Assembly (NCBI GenBank): GCA_037389465.1
Contig: JAZARR010000223.1
Span: 372,001-436,000 of the forward strand
Source of the DNA: Baylisascaris procyonis
Taxonomy: Eukaryota > Nematoda > Chromadorea > Rhabditida > Ascarididae
Reading direction: 5' to 3'
DNA: 64,000 nucleotides
In this document: piece after piece, positions 49,209 through 61,394 of the stretch
How the letters are laid out: the number at the start of each line of letters is the position of its first letter
Numbering within the stretch: the first letter of the stretch is position 1
Notes under the pieces: generated by a model
Database searches by the model: none
What the model was told of the DNA's origin: nothing
The model's input: the letters and a program-made list of their open reading frames with translations, nothing else
Made by a program: the position numbers and the translations under genes

Positions 49209-50384
49209 GTTAGTTACCGTCCTGAATATTCACTTGTCGTAGTTGACTAGTCGTATGTCAAATGTGACATTAGAAAACTCGATACATCAGCTTGTTTATT
49301 GCGATTCTCATATTCGATTCAACCACATTTATTTATCTTAATCTCCAGTGTAGTATTTCTCAGGTTCGGAGAGCTAATTCTCGCGTAATCTATATATGAA
49401 TGTGCAATTAGCGAGACGCTTGTAATCAAAAGAGAGCCTGCTATTTTCAGCTATTTGAGGGGGCATATAATCGAGAGTCACTATAGGATACATGCCAAAA
49501 ATTTAATTTACTAGTAAAAATATAAGTTGTTTTTCGCTGATTTTCGTCCGAAATAATGCGAGGTTATTATTTCTTATTTGTTCTTCACGTCTTCGAATTA
49601 TGTCAAAATCAAATCACGGATGTACTCTCACCATCTGCACCATCTGTGCGACGTGCAACCCTCTTCGCGCTTACCACATGTGCAAAGGTCGCTATACCTT
49701 ATATACTCCCACAGCTGTGCTTTCGAATAGACGTCTTAGAGGTAAAGGACGACTATGCTGGGTGCGATGCCTGTAACTATTGCCTTATATCATTATGGAT
49801 CAATATTATTGAAGAGTTCTCAATTAGTTCTTTATTGAAAAATTTCTGAAAATCTTATATGAAATTTTCACTCAGTTTTAGTGTATGAAAAATGTTGATC
49901 ATGCAGCATATGCTGAAGTAATGCAGAAATTGTGACGTTGAATGCTTTTTTTTTGCATAGATTTGACTATTGATGCGAGAAAGGTAGAATACTTTATATA
50001 ATTTTTGAATGGAAATACTATTCCATATAAATGTCTTTGAAAGCCTTATTGTGGCGTTAGTTTTTTATTGCTTACTTCTTCCGTTTATTACTATCATATA
50101 GTATAGTCATTGTCGCGTAAAGCGCACTAGTAAGTGATATAGCTTGTATGTACGAAGGGATTGACATTTTTTGGCTTAAAGGGATGCTGGTTCTGAAGTG
50201 AGACAATTTGCTTTTACTTGGAACGTGAGGTTTTAGTTGATACAGCAGCATAGGCGTTAAGTTGAAGGCTTTGAGTTCAATATGCTCCCATGTCCTATTT
50301 TAGAAAAGAAGGGATCTGTATTCGTTAAGGAAGGGAGTCTTCCAAAAAGTTTGTTTCTAACATTGTTTGACTTGTTGCTTAGAA
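49209..50384. other. Intron-like DNA
   Basis: An ORF at 49556-49849 overlaps a Cys-rich frame starting at 49600. Neither is supported. Confidence 0.4.
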
Positions 50385-50941
50385 GCATGAAATGGCATTG
50401 GTGGTTCACGATGGGATATTATGCAATTCGTGATTTCTAATTAGGGACTGATATTGGTAGGCTAACATATTGCGCTTTTATTAAAGAATAAACTGTTAAA
50501 TCTGAGAGATTATTTGCATATTTGTTAATATAGAGGCCGTTGAAGTGGTTTTATTCTCTTCTATATCTACTATTAAATTGTATAATGAGAATAGTTATCT
50601 TTATTGAATTATTTCTTTATTTATCTGATATTTTTTGTGTAATTATTTATGTTTATTTTCAAGTATTTATCTTACTTACTGTTTTAATTTATGTCACTAT
50701 TGGTGTGTATTTCATTTCTGTCACAATTTTTTGTATATTTCACGTTGATATTTTTTTTTTGCTGTCAAAAATTTAAAGGATGGGGGGGGGGGGAGGGAGG
50801 GGAATGGCGTTTTTGAAGTTTTAGTGCTGTATTACTTTAAATTTTTGGTTTGTATCGCAACGAAAGTTGCAATACGGTATCTTTCGAAATGCAAATGCAG
50901 ATGCGTCAAGATGCGTACTTGCCTCATAAGCCATGCGACCG

Positions 50942-51013
50942 GCTTTGAAAAGGTTGAAATAGAGGCCAAGCCCTGGTACCTTCGAGTGCAACAGGGGGAT
51001 TTTTGCTGCTGTG
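50942..51013 (+). CDS. Conserved exon, copy 2 (unknown protein)
   Basis: Encodes HATGFEKVEIEAKPWYLRVQ then QGD, the same protein as 26583-26655 with synonymous changes only. Here the upstream DNA is tcataag instead of ttttcag, so the acceptor is weaker. Confidence 0.5.
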
Positions 51014-51377
51014 CGCTTTCTCTTTTTTCTTCGATATGTCAGTTTTTGTTGATTTGAAAGAAGGTGAAGTGCTTATAAAGCAATAGTTTATTCCTCAATT
51101 TTGCAGATCTAGCATAGTCTTTTGATAAGTAGAGATTGCTGAGGTTTGGACGAATGCTCTTAGCGAACCTCGAATCGTTTTCACACTAAAAGGTTTTCAT
51201 CATTTGTGACCGACCGGTTCTCACTCCATGTTATTAAATTAACAGAAATTCGTACATACTGCTGTCACTTTTGTTTTCGGGAACAGGAAGGTAGCCGGAG
51301 GTCGGTTAAACGGACTTACGGGTTCCTGCGAAATTCGGGGGGGCGGGGGGAGGGGGATGATGGAAATGAAGGGGCCA

Positions 51378-51506
51378 AATTTTTCTGAATATTTTAAAAC
51401 GGAATAGCCTTTCGTCGGGCAAGATTTTTCTGAATATTTTAAAAGGGAATAGCCTTTCGTCGGGCAAGATTTTTCTGAATATTTTAAAAGGGAATAGCCT
51501 TTCGTC
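51378..51506. repeat. 45-bp repeat, three units
   Basis: Three direct copies of a unit containing atttttctgaatattttaaa and ending agcctttcgtc. The matching place in copy 3 (26993-27030) has one unit. Confidence 0.92.
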
Positions 51507-52192
51507 TATCTGTGTTGAGGTGAATGTCATCAAAGTCAGGGAAGGCGGACACAGCGAAAAATGCGGAAAGCAGCGGAGCAGATGGGATCCATCCTATTTC
51601 GTAATGAGCTTGTTTTTTGGGCTATTTTTTTAGCAGCGATGAAGCATGTTTATATCATTGTGTTTAAATGTGATACTCTGTTCACATAAGTGCGCGTCAT
51701 TACTTGGACTAAAATTCCCTATAAATATTCGATAGTTTCAGAGAAGGAAGGTCATTTCCCTAAAATTATATGAGAAAGGTTTGTTGAGAGAGGAGGGGGT
51801 ATTTCCGTCCTGATTAGCCCGAGTGGGCGGAGTTGGCCCGAAGAGGCTTTAATTGGTTTGACATTGGCTTTGGTTGGTTGTTCCAATGGTAGTCGATGAT
51901 TTGGAGCGTTCTAGGAATTGCTTGTTGCTCGGAGTAGAATTGGCAACAATTTTTGAATATAGCCACTCGTCGGATGTTTTGTTTGGTATTTTCTTAGTAA
52001 CCTCGGTTCAGTTCAAGATTGAAAGCGTTTGTTTCTGTCACCTATGAAAGCTGTTTTCTCATTGTTCTGTTGTTTCATTTTTATTTGTGCTAAAGTAAAG
52101 GGTTAGACCGAATCGAGCGGCCCTAGTTCAGTGGGCGCAAACGCTTGCTCGCGTGAAAATGATCGCACCGTGAATTACTGTAATCTTGACTA
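51507..52192. other. No gene seen
   Basis: Non-coding. 51790-51870 is G-rich (agaggagggggtatttccgt). Confidence 0.4.
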
Positions 52193-52280
52193 TGACGTTG
52201 AACGTCACATTGGCGCCAAAATAGTGAATGGCAATAGGCGCGCACATATGAACATGCTTCTTGCAGCAGCGCTCAGTGTT
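52193..52280 (+). promoter_or_regulatory. bZIP-type half-sites and initiator (copy 4, TATA lost)
   Basis: TGACGTTGAACGTCA at 52193-52207 keeps both half-sites while the outer bases and the spacer have changed. The TATA position reads acatatga. CTCAGTG (A at 52275) is kept. Confidence 0.45.
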
Positions 52281-53106
52281 ATTCGTGTTGGGGTGGGGTG
52301 CGTTGAGGCCGAGGGGGTGTTGTGGTGCGTTGATCATTGAGAAGAGTGTGAAGCAGTGTAGTGGCGCGCGGTTCTTACTGTTTACTGTGCTGCTGTTGTG
52401 GCGTTTGCTGTGCAGATGTGTGATGTAGCGTATATGTAGCTTACACTTATAAGTAAAGATTTCTAGTGTATGTTTTCAACAGACGTTTTTTAAAAGATCG
52501 GTATATGCACGAATCCTTATTCGGAATCTTAGGTTGCCTTTACTTAATACGGTTTCTCCTTCCTCAGCTATGATGGCTTTTTAAAAGATTTCTCTGCCCA
52601 TCCGTAGATACAGCCAAGTGTTTGAGTTCAAACGTGTCGAATGTGCGTGAATGAACTTACCGGCTTCCCAATTTGTTGGGTTCCCAGCGTCCACCCCTCT
52701 CCACATCCCTCAGTTGTCCCATCGGTTGGGGAAGAGGGAGAGAATGATAACTAGCAACCTTGAGGTCAGAGCGAATTTGTTTGTTTTTTTGAAACGGCTA
52801 TTGCGGATTCGTTTGCTTGTTTAATTGATTTTGCAATCGGTTTGCGACTTGGTTTTGAGGTCATTCGTCGGACGTGCAACTTAAAGCTGTGCTTGAGTCT
52901 GTCTTAGTTTTGAAATACCATAGGTAGTGCGGATGTAATACGATGGACCCTTTTAAATGTGTTTTTTGTTAGCATTTATGTAAGGTGGCAGCAACTCAAT
53001 GATGTTTTGTCTTGGTGGAGTAATGTTAGGTTGCGATTGATGCAAGTGATACGCAGTGCCATCGGTGCACATCTTGCCAACGTACTGAAGTAAACTAACG
53101 TTTCAG

Positions 53107-53230
53107 TGCTCGTCAACTACCGCCTTTTCTGAAGATAACTGATGACGAGTGGCAGGCAGTTGGAGATTCGACGACGCCAGCGGCAGTACCAGCTACGCCC
53201 AAGTTTATTGAGCTGCGAGTGGTCGGGCAG
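53107..53230 (+). CDS. Exon ending FIELRVVGQ (family F 5' exon)
   Basis: Acceptor taacgtttcag, donor gtgagt, phase 2 in and phase 0 out. Encodes ARQLPPFLKITDDEWQAVGD then STTPAAVPATPKFIELRVVG and Q. FIELRVVGQ resembles the first strand of SUMO (YIKLKVVGQ), but no SUMO core follows. Phase 0 fits the small DDS-SEFGQE exon in the same block, so it is better read as the 5' exon of family F. A remnant lies at 27820-27870. Confidence 0.5.
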
Positions 53231-53764
53231 GTGAGTCTTTAACTACTATCGGGTCAAAAGATATAAATCTCGGTATATCTTCTTTACCTGAGATGCTGCT
53301 AAAGTGCTTTTATCGCTTACGGTTGTTTATGGAAGTCACATGGGAACAGATGACGTTATGAGCTTTACTCAGGAATTAGAATATATATGGACTCAACAAT
53401 AATCTTTATTTCTTTCTATCATTCCTCAAATTTATGCAGAAACAAGAATATTTCAAAAACGACTACAGAGTAAAGTTTCGTGGCTGTCCCCGTTGACGAT
53501 GCATCCAATATTAGGGTTCACTATTTGTCGATCGGTCGGTCACTGCCCATACGCGTCTGCCTTTGTGTTTATTCTTGCGTCTATGTCCCTCTTTACTTGG
53601 CAATGTTGTCATCGCAGTGCCCTATGGTGACACAACGAGGGTGACATGTGGCACGTTTCGCAATATTAAGAACTGTGCAATCTGCGTTGTTTATTCTGCA
53701 CTGAATTATTACTAATTACAACTTTTAGGGCTACTCTTTTCGTCCTTGCAGGATAGTTTGTTGG

Positions 53765-53795
53765 GATGGTAGCGCCTCAGAATTTGGGCAGGAAG
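53765..53795 (+). pseudogene. Family F small exon (copy 4)
   Basis: Reads DGSASEFGQE with one codon deleted relative to the other copies, but the phase-1 end is kept. The TTAG acceptor is TTGG. Confidence 0.4.
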
Positions 53796-54186
53796 GTTTT
53801 GGGGGTTATGAGGGAAGGGTGAAACGTTCCGGTAGTCAGTGCCAGCAACAGCTGGAACAGCTGAAACTGCCCTACTGTTGATCTTTAACAATTCATTCTC
53901 TCTTTTTTCCTTTAATTTTTTCAAAAGAATGCTCACTTTCTTAAGACTGCATCACTACAGCAGTTGATCTGTTCTGCCACTTTTATAGGTGACCGTATTA
54001 GGAAGTACCATCGTTATTCAACACATTCGGTGGAACATTTATATTTCAAATGCGACTAAAAGTTTGGGTGCACGGAATGACGGTCTCTTAATGCGGGAAC
54101 TTGAGTATATTGTGTTCATGAACGCTAACGCATGTCAAGAAAAATGTATATTGGGCAAATAATGTGACTGCATTCTATTGTTTCAG

Positions 54187-54328
54187 TGTACGATACGAGT
54201 ATAACGACAGATGGATCATTTTAAGCGAGAGTGATTGAAAAAGCAGGAAGCCTTTAATCACGGCTTCATTACGATGAGCGGTGCTGTTGAAAAGCCACTG
54301 CCAAAGAATGAGGCAACTACCTCAGGCG
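54187..54328 (+). pseudogene. Family F middle exon (copy 4)
   Basis: Keeps the ttgtttcag acceptor and a gtgagt donor. The expected frame has TAA after GSF, and a shift near 54255. The 3' part (AVEKPLPKNEATTSGG) still resembles copy 2. Confidence 0.5.
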
Positions 54329-54689
54329 GTGAGTGCATTCACAATAGCACTTCAGCCAGAAAGGTTTCATATTTCATCTGTTTTATTAGCAGTCCGCTTA
54401 TGATGATAGACTTAAACTGATCTCATAGAAGTTATCCGTTGATTGCCTACGTGGTCCATAGTCAAACAGAATTATTGAGTCCAACAGAAATTACTCGTTA
54501 AAGAAGAATTCGTTATCATGGACCCAGTTGCTTCTGATTTCGACTCTCATTATTCCACCCTCCTGTCATCGCACACCAACATCACTGTACGTGCTTTGAA
54601 GTCAGAGAAGGCGATTCAGGTGAATAGGTCACTTTGTTTAGAGCTGTCCACCGTATTTAGGTTGCATATTATAACGGTTTAGTGAGCTC

Positions 54690-55505
54690 GTTTAACCCTT
54701 AATTTCGTTAGTATAGCCCTCCCCCACCAAGCTCGACCCTTTTTTTCTTAAGTGTGACCCCTTTCCTGCCTAGACTGACCTTTCATTTCCTCAGTGTAGC
54801 CTCCTCCCACTCACTCGACCCTTTATTTCTTCTGTCTAGCCCTTTTCCCGCCTAGTTCGACCTTTTTTTCGTATATATAACCTCTTTCCCCTCTAATTTC
54901 ACCCTTTATTTTGCCAGTATAGCCCTTTTCCCGCCTGGATTGACCCTGCATTTTTTCAGTATAGCCTCCTCCCACCTCGCCTGACCCTTTATTTTGTCAG
55001 TGTGTCCCTTTTCCCGCCTAAATTGACTTTTTTTCGTAGGTACAGCCCTTTTTTCGCCTTGACTGACCCTTTATTTCGCCAGTATAGCCTTTTTCCCGCC
55101 TAGTTTGATCTTTCCTGAGTGTGCCTCCTCCCACCTCGTTTGATCCTTTATTTCGTCAATGTAGCCTTTTTCCAGCCTATTTTGACCCCTTATTTTGTCA
55201 GTATAGCCCTTTTACCGCCTAAATTGACCCTTTATTTAGTCAGAATAGCCCTTTTCCCGCCTAAATTGACCCTTCGTTTCCTCAGTATTGCCTCCTCTCA
55301 TCTCGCCTGACCCTTTATTCAGTATGGCCCTTTTCCCGCCTAAATTGACCTTTTTTTCCGTCAGTGCAGCTCTTTTTCCCTTGAGATCGACCCTTTATTC
55401 CGTCGGTACGGCCCTTCTGTCGCCTATTTTGACCCTTTATTCCGTCACTATAACCTTTTCCCCTCTTAGATTGACCCTATGTTTCGCCATATGCCTACTT
55501 GTTTA
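54690..55505. repeat. 42-bp minisatellite, about 19 units
   Basis: Degenerate direct repeats with the core cgcctaaattgaccctttat and attcgtcagtatagcccttt, period 42 = 14 codons, so all three frames carry 14-residue repeats (PPKLTLYFVSIALL type). At the same place copies 1-3 have about one and a half units (for example 5155-5215). The array replaces the last family F exon. Confidence 0.92.
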
Positions 55506-55688
55506 AGCGACCTATGTGAGGTCGATCTGACTGAGACAAAGCGATTTTGCGGTTTTAAATAGAACACAGTTGCTTGTGAAGGCAGGAGCTGCATTTGAAA
55601 TATGCAGTGGGTATATTGTAATAGCAGATCTTCTCATGTCTTTTTGACAAACCTTTCAAACATTCTAATCGTCGAACTTTCTTTTCAG

Positions 55689-55883
55689 GTGAAAAATCGT
55701 ATTTGTTTATGTCTGGATCCATTCATCGAGAATTCAACATTCGATTCGCAAACAAAGGAATAGCTTGTCTCGTCACCAAAGACTTTCGGCTGGAAGTGCA
55801 TTTTCTTGGATGCGTTCCTTGACGAGGTGTTTGCGAGAACCGATATTGTGTCGATTATGCGTGATATCAATGAGCGTGAATTG
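55689..55883 (+). pseudogene. DNA topoisomerase II-like exon with in-frame TAG
   Basis: 65 codons, phase 0 to 0, between tttcttttcag and gtatgt. Reads VKNRICLCLDPFIENSTFDS then QTKE, TAG (55761-55763), then LVSSPKTFGWKCIFLDAFLD and EVFARTDIVSIMRDINEREL. Eukaryotic TOP2 has CLIENPTFDSQTKE-x6-PKSFGSKC at this place; the TAG stands where TOP2 has one residue, with exact register on both sides. TOP2 passes one DNA duplex through a break in another; this piece is the transducer-to-TOPRIM linker. Confidence 0.85.
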
Positions 55884-55935
55884 GTATGTTTATACATCAT
55901 CTTACCTTTGCATTTTAAAACTCACTTGAATATAG

Positions 55936-55978
55936 GTTGATCTGAAGAATATGGGACGGCTGCAAACAGTTTGGAATG
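55936..55978 (+). pseudogene. Possible next TOP2-like exon
   Basis: After atatag reads VDLKNMGRLQTVWN. The position corresponds to the TOP2 stretch just before KGIPKLxDANDAG, but that motif itself is not found. Weak. Confidence 0.3.
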
Positions 55979-56514
55979 GTTGCATATGACAATGCCCGCC
56001 TTTAATTATGCTCATTCTTTAGTTTTATATTATCGAACCATAACATACAGTTTGATTGAAATTTCCTTACGTTGACGATTCTTAGCCTGTTTAGCTGTTA
56101 TTCGTTTCATTAGAGTATTCCCATATCAGAAGCCATCTGCAGTTTTGGCGAAATTTACAAGTCCTCTTATGTTTGAAGCTGAAGTTTATCGTTTAATACA
56201 TTGAGAGGTTTAACTTAGTGCTGGAGATATTAGTAAATTCACTAAGTGACTATGGGAATGCTTTAATTTGGTCGTTTGATCGATTATGAGTCGTGGCCAT
56301 TTCCCATCTCTAGAGATCTATCATTTTGGCCAGCCATCGAGGGCACTTTTTGATAAGTGAATTGACTTTCATATCGCTATGCTGCCTCATTTTTGCAGAA
56401 CTTGAGTTGTTACATTGTTGCAGCCGATCCGTTATTCACTTTATTTTCGAGGCATCGAAGTATTCAACATATTATTTTTATTTTTCATTCCGTTATATAA
56501 CGTTTGAATTTCAG

Positions 56515-56707
56515 CGATCGTTGAGTCGTTCGATGGGTCGCGAATTGAGCGGTCTGCATAACAGATGCGGGTGCGAGCTGTGCTCGATCCGATGGTTCGG
56601 CAGAAGCATTGGCTGTTGCTGGTCTTGCTGTTGTTGGCAGGAAACGTTTTGGCGTTTTTCCGCTTCGGGGAAAGTTGGCGAATGTTCGCGGTTTTGATGA
56701 AAAAACC
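56515..56707 (+). pseudogene. TOP2-like exon: TOPRIM start, 5' part broken
   Basis: The 3' part reads SAEALAVAGLAVVGRKRFGV then FPLRGKLANVRGFDEKT before gtaagt, matching TOP2 GDSAKTLAVSGLGVVGRDKYGVFPLRGK. Upstream, where LTEGDSAK holds the catalytic Glu, the frame reads RSDGSAEA: one residue short and no Glu. Two TGA codons occur in this frame at 56522 and 56549. Confidence 0.8.
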
Positions 56708-57513
56708 GTAAGTACTTTGGTTGACTGAAGTCTTTTTATGATATTGTTGATAGGGAATCGGAGCCATAAATTTTTTGAGTGCATATCTGGAGGTAAACTG
56801 TTAATGTGGAGAGAGAAAAAGTGATAAAAATTTATTTCTATTGTGATGTATCGAGTTGACGATGATTTTAAGTTTAATAAAACTATAACATACGGATAAT
56901 AAGAATGAGTTATATTTGCTGTAAGAAATCGAAAAGAATATTTGCAACATTCAAACATTTCTCTCGACTATCTTTCCAAATTAGCCTTAATTGTGCATGT
57001 ACACCTGTATTGGTAATTAGGTCATTCCATATGTATTTCATCTCGGACTTACGTTTAGTTGCATTTAATAATAAACATTGATTGCTAAAACATGCTTCTA
57101 ATAAGGTTCGTGGAGAAAACGGTTGCTTATAATGGAATTGATTGTCGCAAGAATTGGATTTCGAGGAAGTTTTAGAGCATTATGGAAAGAATCCCTCATA
57201 GAGCAATCTATGAATCGCTTGCCCACAGATATCCCCCTCTTAACTTTAAGTGGGAAGAATAGCTTCCGGCTCAGTGCAACTTCCTCCTAATAACCTCGTC
57301 TACCGTTTTGCATTTTTTGGAAAGAAATTTATTTTAATAGTTCTAAATGTTTTTAGTATTTATTTCATTTCGTAAAAATTTTTGAATCAAAATAACTTCT
57401 CTCCCTAATGAAATCGTCGCTCGAAAAATCTTTGGCAGTTCTTAGCTTTCATTGGACGACTTCTTGGATTAGGAAAAGTAATTTCTGGATGCAAATATAG
57501 CTTGTAATTTTAG

Positions 57514-57639
57514 TCACTGCAAAACGCTGAAGTAACGGCGCTGGTTCGTATATTGGGTTTAAGATTTGGCGAGGATTGCAGCTCCGAGGAGGAACATAAT
57601 GAACTGCGATATGGCCATTTGATGGATATGACTGATCAG
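57514..57639 (+). CDS. TOP2-like exon: TOPRIM core
   Basis: 42 codons, phase 0 to 0, between taattttag and gtttgt: SLQNAEVTALVRILGLRFGE then DCSSEEEHNELRYGHLMDMT and DQ. TOP2 has ENAEINNIIKIVGLQY...LRYGKIMIMTDQ. No stops. Confidence 0.88.
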
Positions 57640-57922
57640 GTTTGTTTATTCTACGACTGTTTCTTGGAATCCATCTCATTTAGTCTTGTTAGCCGACTAC
57701 CTGTAAGCTGGACAAGTTGTAGAGCTTTTTATTTTCTGTTTTTTTAAGGTTCCTAAGAGTGAAAAAATACGACAAAATCTCGAACAAAATTGCATCAAGT
57801 TATCATTTTTACTGAATTCTTGAGGGCTTTCTTTGAAGCATTAAGTATATAATTATATACAATTGTTATTTCTTTAATGTATTTATTGCGATTAGTTATT
57901 GATTTACGCTGTCATTTTATAG

Positions 57923-58021
57923 GAGGAGGACGGTGCGCATATACGAGGTTTAATCGTCAATTTTTTGCATTCGTTTTGGCCGTCTTTGATTCGGTCGGAT
58001 TTATATCCACTGTCGACATGT
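57923..58021 (+). CDS. TOP2-like exon: metal site and WPSL
   Basis: 33 codons, acceptor cattttatag, donor gtgagc. Reads EEDGAHIRGLIVNFLHSFWP then SLIRSDLYPLSTC, matching TOP2 DQDGSHIKGLLINFIHHNWPSL. With the previous exon the DxDxD metal motif reads DQEED: the second Asp is Glu. The TOP2 sequence EEFITPIVK expected next is replaced. Confidence 0.88.
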
Positions 58022-58106
58022 GTGAGCGCTATTCCATTTGACTTTGCTATTATTTTGTACGCACCGATTTGAGCGTATATCGACGGTGTCTGTGGATTTC
58101 TTTCAG

Positions 58107-58256
58107 TCTGACGAGGAAATGGTCAGGTATTTTGACCAGGACTTTTGGTCTGACAAGGAAGTGGTCGGGGATTTTATGTCGAATTTTGTCTCATGGTTAA
58201 GTTTTTTGAATGAACATCATTCGCGAATGACTGTTTTTGTTGACTTGCAGCGCTAA
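58107..58256 (+). CDS. C-terminal exon with duplicated 14-residue motif
   Basis: Phase 0, acceptor gatttctttcag, TAA 58254-58256. Reads SDEEMVRYFDQDFW then SDKEVVGDFMSNFVSW and ends MTVFVDLQR. The first 14 codons repeat as SDKEVVGDF. It does not match TOP2, so it is either a new C-terminus or the start of another gene. Confidence 0.45.
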   Translation, partial: SDEEMVRYFDQDFWSDKEVVGDFMSNFVSWLSFLNEHHSRMTVFVDLQR

Positions 58257-59231
58257 TGCCATTTTGACCATTTAGACTGCGCTATTTAAAGTATAAATTA
58301 TAGGTGAAGTATGCATTCCCGACGAGAAGAAGATTGCAGAAATGTTTCAGACTTGGTAAATTATTGTTTGCTTGTTTGCTGAAGTTGTTGAAGCAGGGAT
58401 AAAACAGCGGTGAAGGGAAAAGGAAAAACATTTTTCTTTTCCTGTACATAATTTATAAGTATATTTTTTAAAAAGTTTTGAATTTTTTTGCAATTTTGTC
58501 GATAAAGTTGGTGTTTTTTGGAGGATGAATATAAATTTACTTTCTGCATTTAATTGATGTTTTATGAAATTGATTTCACTCTTTTTGTTTATTTTGCTGA
58601 TAATACATTTATATGTTCAGTTGGATCGTTTTTGTTCTTTAGTAGTGCTTTCTTTGGAGTGTCACAGTGTTGATTGTATCGAAATTATTTTCATCAATGA
58701 TTAGCGCTTTGTATCGCCGACATTTTTTACTCTCGCTGATAAAATTCATTGGAATGGAAAGGCTAAAATAGTTAAAGGATTTGAGTGTGGCCCCTTTTCG
58801 CATCCACCCCTACCCATTCTTGGCTCCTTTCCTCTCACCATTCCATAATGGATGAAGAGAGTTTAGCGGCTAGACTATAAAATATAGGATACATTTTATG
58901 GTATGATCTCTGTGCACTTCATTTAACACACGCTCATTTATTATACTCTTCCGTTGTGAAGCAGTGCTTGATACTGCAATAAAATGTTTCACGTTTATGA
59001 ATCTGTTTATTTTGCGGAATGTGTATCGTCACTCTGCATACTTAACATATTTAGTCGTCGATTATACCCGCAGTTCTAATAGTAGTGATATGTGTTTTTA
59101 TATTTGCTGGTGCGGGGGGGGGGTTGTATTTGCCCGGGGATTTTTGAATTTCACTAAGATTGGTTAGTGGTGATATATGTACTCCGAATTTCTTTCTGGG
59201 AAGATCCTGATCATCAGTTCCTCTCTTGCAG
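58257..59231. other. Non-coding
   Basis: AT-rich; a C-rich patch at 58790-58850 and an 8-10 base G run at 59115. No exon. Confidence 0.45.
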
Positions 59232-59366
59232 TGGGATGTCCAAAACTACCTCCTTGATGCTGAATTGGGGGGAGACAAGACCTATGTAGCCATTATTTAG
59301 TCTAATCTTTCGGATACGGAAAGCGGTCTGGTGAAGGAAAAGATGGAGAAAGAGGGTGGTAAGCAG
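59232..59366 (+). pseudogene. Exon-like ORF with an in-frame TAG
   Basis: 45 codons between ctctcttgcag and gtgggc: WDVQNYLLDAELGGDKTYVA then II, TAG (59298-59300), SNLSDTESGLVKEKMEKEGG and KQ. The TAG ends an attatttag that could be an acceptor, but no upstream donor makes a normal intron. Family unknown. Confidence 0.35.
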
Positions 59367-60376
59367 GTGGGCGTTATGGTAGTACCGTATTTTGCGAAAA
59401 TCTGTAGAAATTAAAAACAGCGCCTGCCTATAAAGAACATATACTTCCGTAGAATTCTTTCATGCCCTGTTGCATGATAAGCATTGGTTGGTAGCGTAGT
59501 AGTGAGATGGGGAATTAGGACTCCATACGGTATTGAGAAAGGCAATGCCTTAGGAGCACCTTTTTCAAAAATAGGAATTTTTGCAACGTAAAAGCTTATC
59601 CAAAGAAGGGTGATAATGACTCGAGAACATAGTACTTGAAATTAGAAAAGGTTTTGTTTACGGCCTAATGAGCTATCACCACTTGCTGTAGTGCCTGAAA
59701 ATTGAGAGATGATCTAAGTATTTTATCCGGTCTGAATTATGATTTACTTATTGCAAACAACGTTCTTGAATGGGATTACAAAAGTTTGAAATTACGACGC
59801 CTAGTGCCAGTTGGTTGCAATTATCAGAGGTATTTTGGCCAAAATGAGATGGAATTGTAGCGGCGAGGAAAATGATGATATAAATCGTTTTTAATTATTA
59901 CGTCATCCAGGTTTTCCGTTTTATTATCTTCAAGCATAATTTGAAGGTTTTTGAGTAGTACGGGAGCTAAACATCCTTTGGTTGTTTCAACTGGTTTCGC
60001 AATTAATGCATCGGTTTTGAATATTGAATGGGATTTCCTGTTGAAAAATTAAAATTTCAAGCCGAAGGATCGTCGTCTCAGACATCGTATTGCAAATCCA
60101 CCTTTTTGAGAATCATTCAACGCCCTAATCGTTTTCACCGTTGTCGGGATTGTCGCGGAATTCGGCTGTTTATGTGGTTTACATGTTTGTTGCTATAATT
60201 TGCACATGTAATTGTGTAATCCACATTACACTACGAGAAAAAGCAACTAAAATTACTATTAAATTATGGAATTACTTTGCATTGTTGTTAAATGCAATTG
60301 GCTCCGACATTTAATATTTAAAATTTTTTCAGTTTTCCAGCAATTTGAGTATTGGCGTTCATTGTGTTGGTAGTGT
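59367..60376. other. Intergenic, nothing recognised
   Basis: AT-rich with no splice-bounded ORF. Confidence 0.5.
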
Positions 60377-60497
60377 ATGATGTATCGTCGTTGCATAAAG
60401 CTGCTCTCATGTTCGACATTTCGACTTGATGAACATCATTTGCATATAACACCCTATTTGGCTGCATTTAAAAAAGGACGTGGTACTGGTGATCAGG
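60377..60497 (+). CDS. mmab: mmab first exon: presequence and nucleotide-loop start
   Basis: ATG to a gtgagc donor, phase 1. Encodes MMYRRCIKLLSCSTFRLDEH then LHITPYLAAFKKGRGTGDQ. The first 20 residues are Arg/Lys/Ser-rich without acidic residues, like a mitochondrial import signal. GTGDQG|KSS in phase with 61301 corresponds to the TGDKG loop of PduO-type ATP:cob(I)alamin adenosyltransferases, where Lys (here Gln) is usual. The enzyme makes adenosylcobalamin for methylmalonyl-CoA mutase. Confidence 0.8.
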
Positions 60498-61300
<803 letters not shown>

Positions 61301-61394
61301 GGAAGAGCAGTTTGTTCTCGAACGAACGTCGATGGAAGGACGATTTAGCGTTTCAAGCACTCGGAACTGTTGATGAACTCAGCTCAAACATTGG
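61301..61394 (+). CDS. mmab: mmab second exon
   Basis: After ttttttttag reads KSSLFSNERRWKDDLAFQAL then GTVDELSSNIG. PduO-type MMAB proteins have SSTFTGERRPKDD-x-FEAVGTTDELSSAIG, including the GER-x-KDD and GT-DELSS boxes that bind ATP and cobalamin. End uncertain: gttcgc at 61395 is one donor, but the frame also runs to 61431 (FAFFDHFVDIR) before gtttct. The remaining two thirds of the enzyme are not found before the telomeric repeats. Confidence 0.85.

Larger units (their letters stand above)
50385..54720. repeat. Segmental duplication block A, copy 4 (most diverged)
   Basis: Matches block A from about 2628 on (gcatgaaatggca...), then the 26.6-27.9 kb arrangement, then 4066-5160. It lacks the NUMT, the 46-bp VNTR and repeat R. 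Two minisatellites have expanded inside it (51378 and 54690). Confidence 0.85.

Noticed and set aside
49600..49776. Small ORF with CTLTICTICATCNP cysteine pattern
   Set aside because: Overlaps another open frame, lacks a homologue and splice context; spacing does not match a zinc finger I know.
53107..53230. SUMO gene
   Set aside because: Only FIELRVVGQ resembles SUMO; no ubiquitin-fold core or diglycine end follows in the window.
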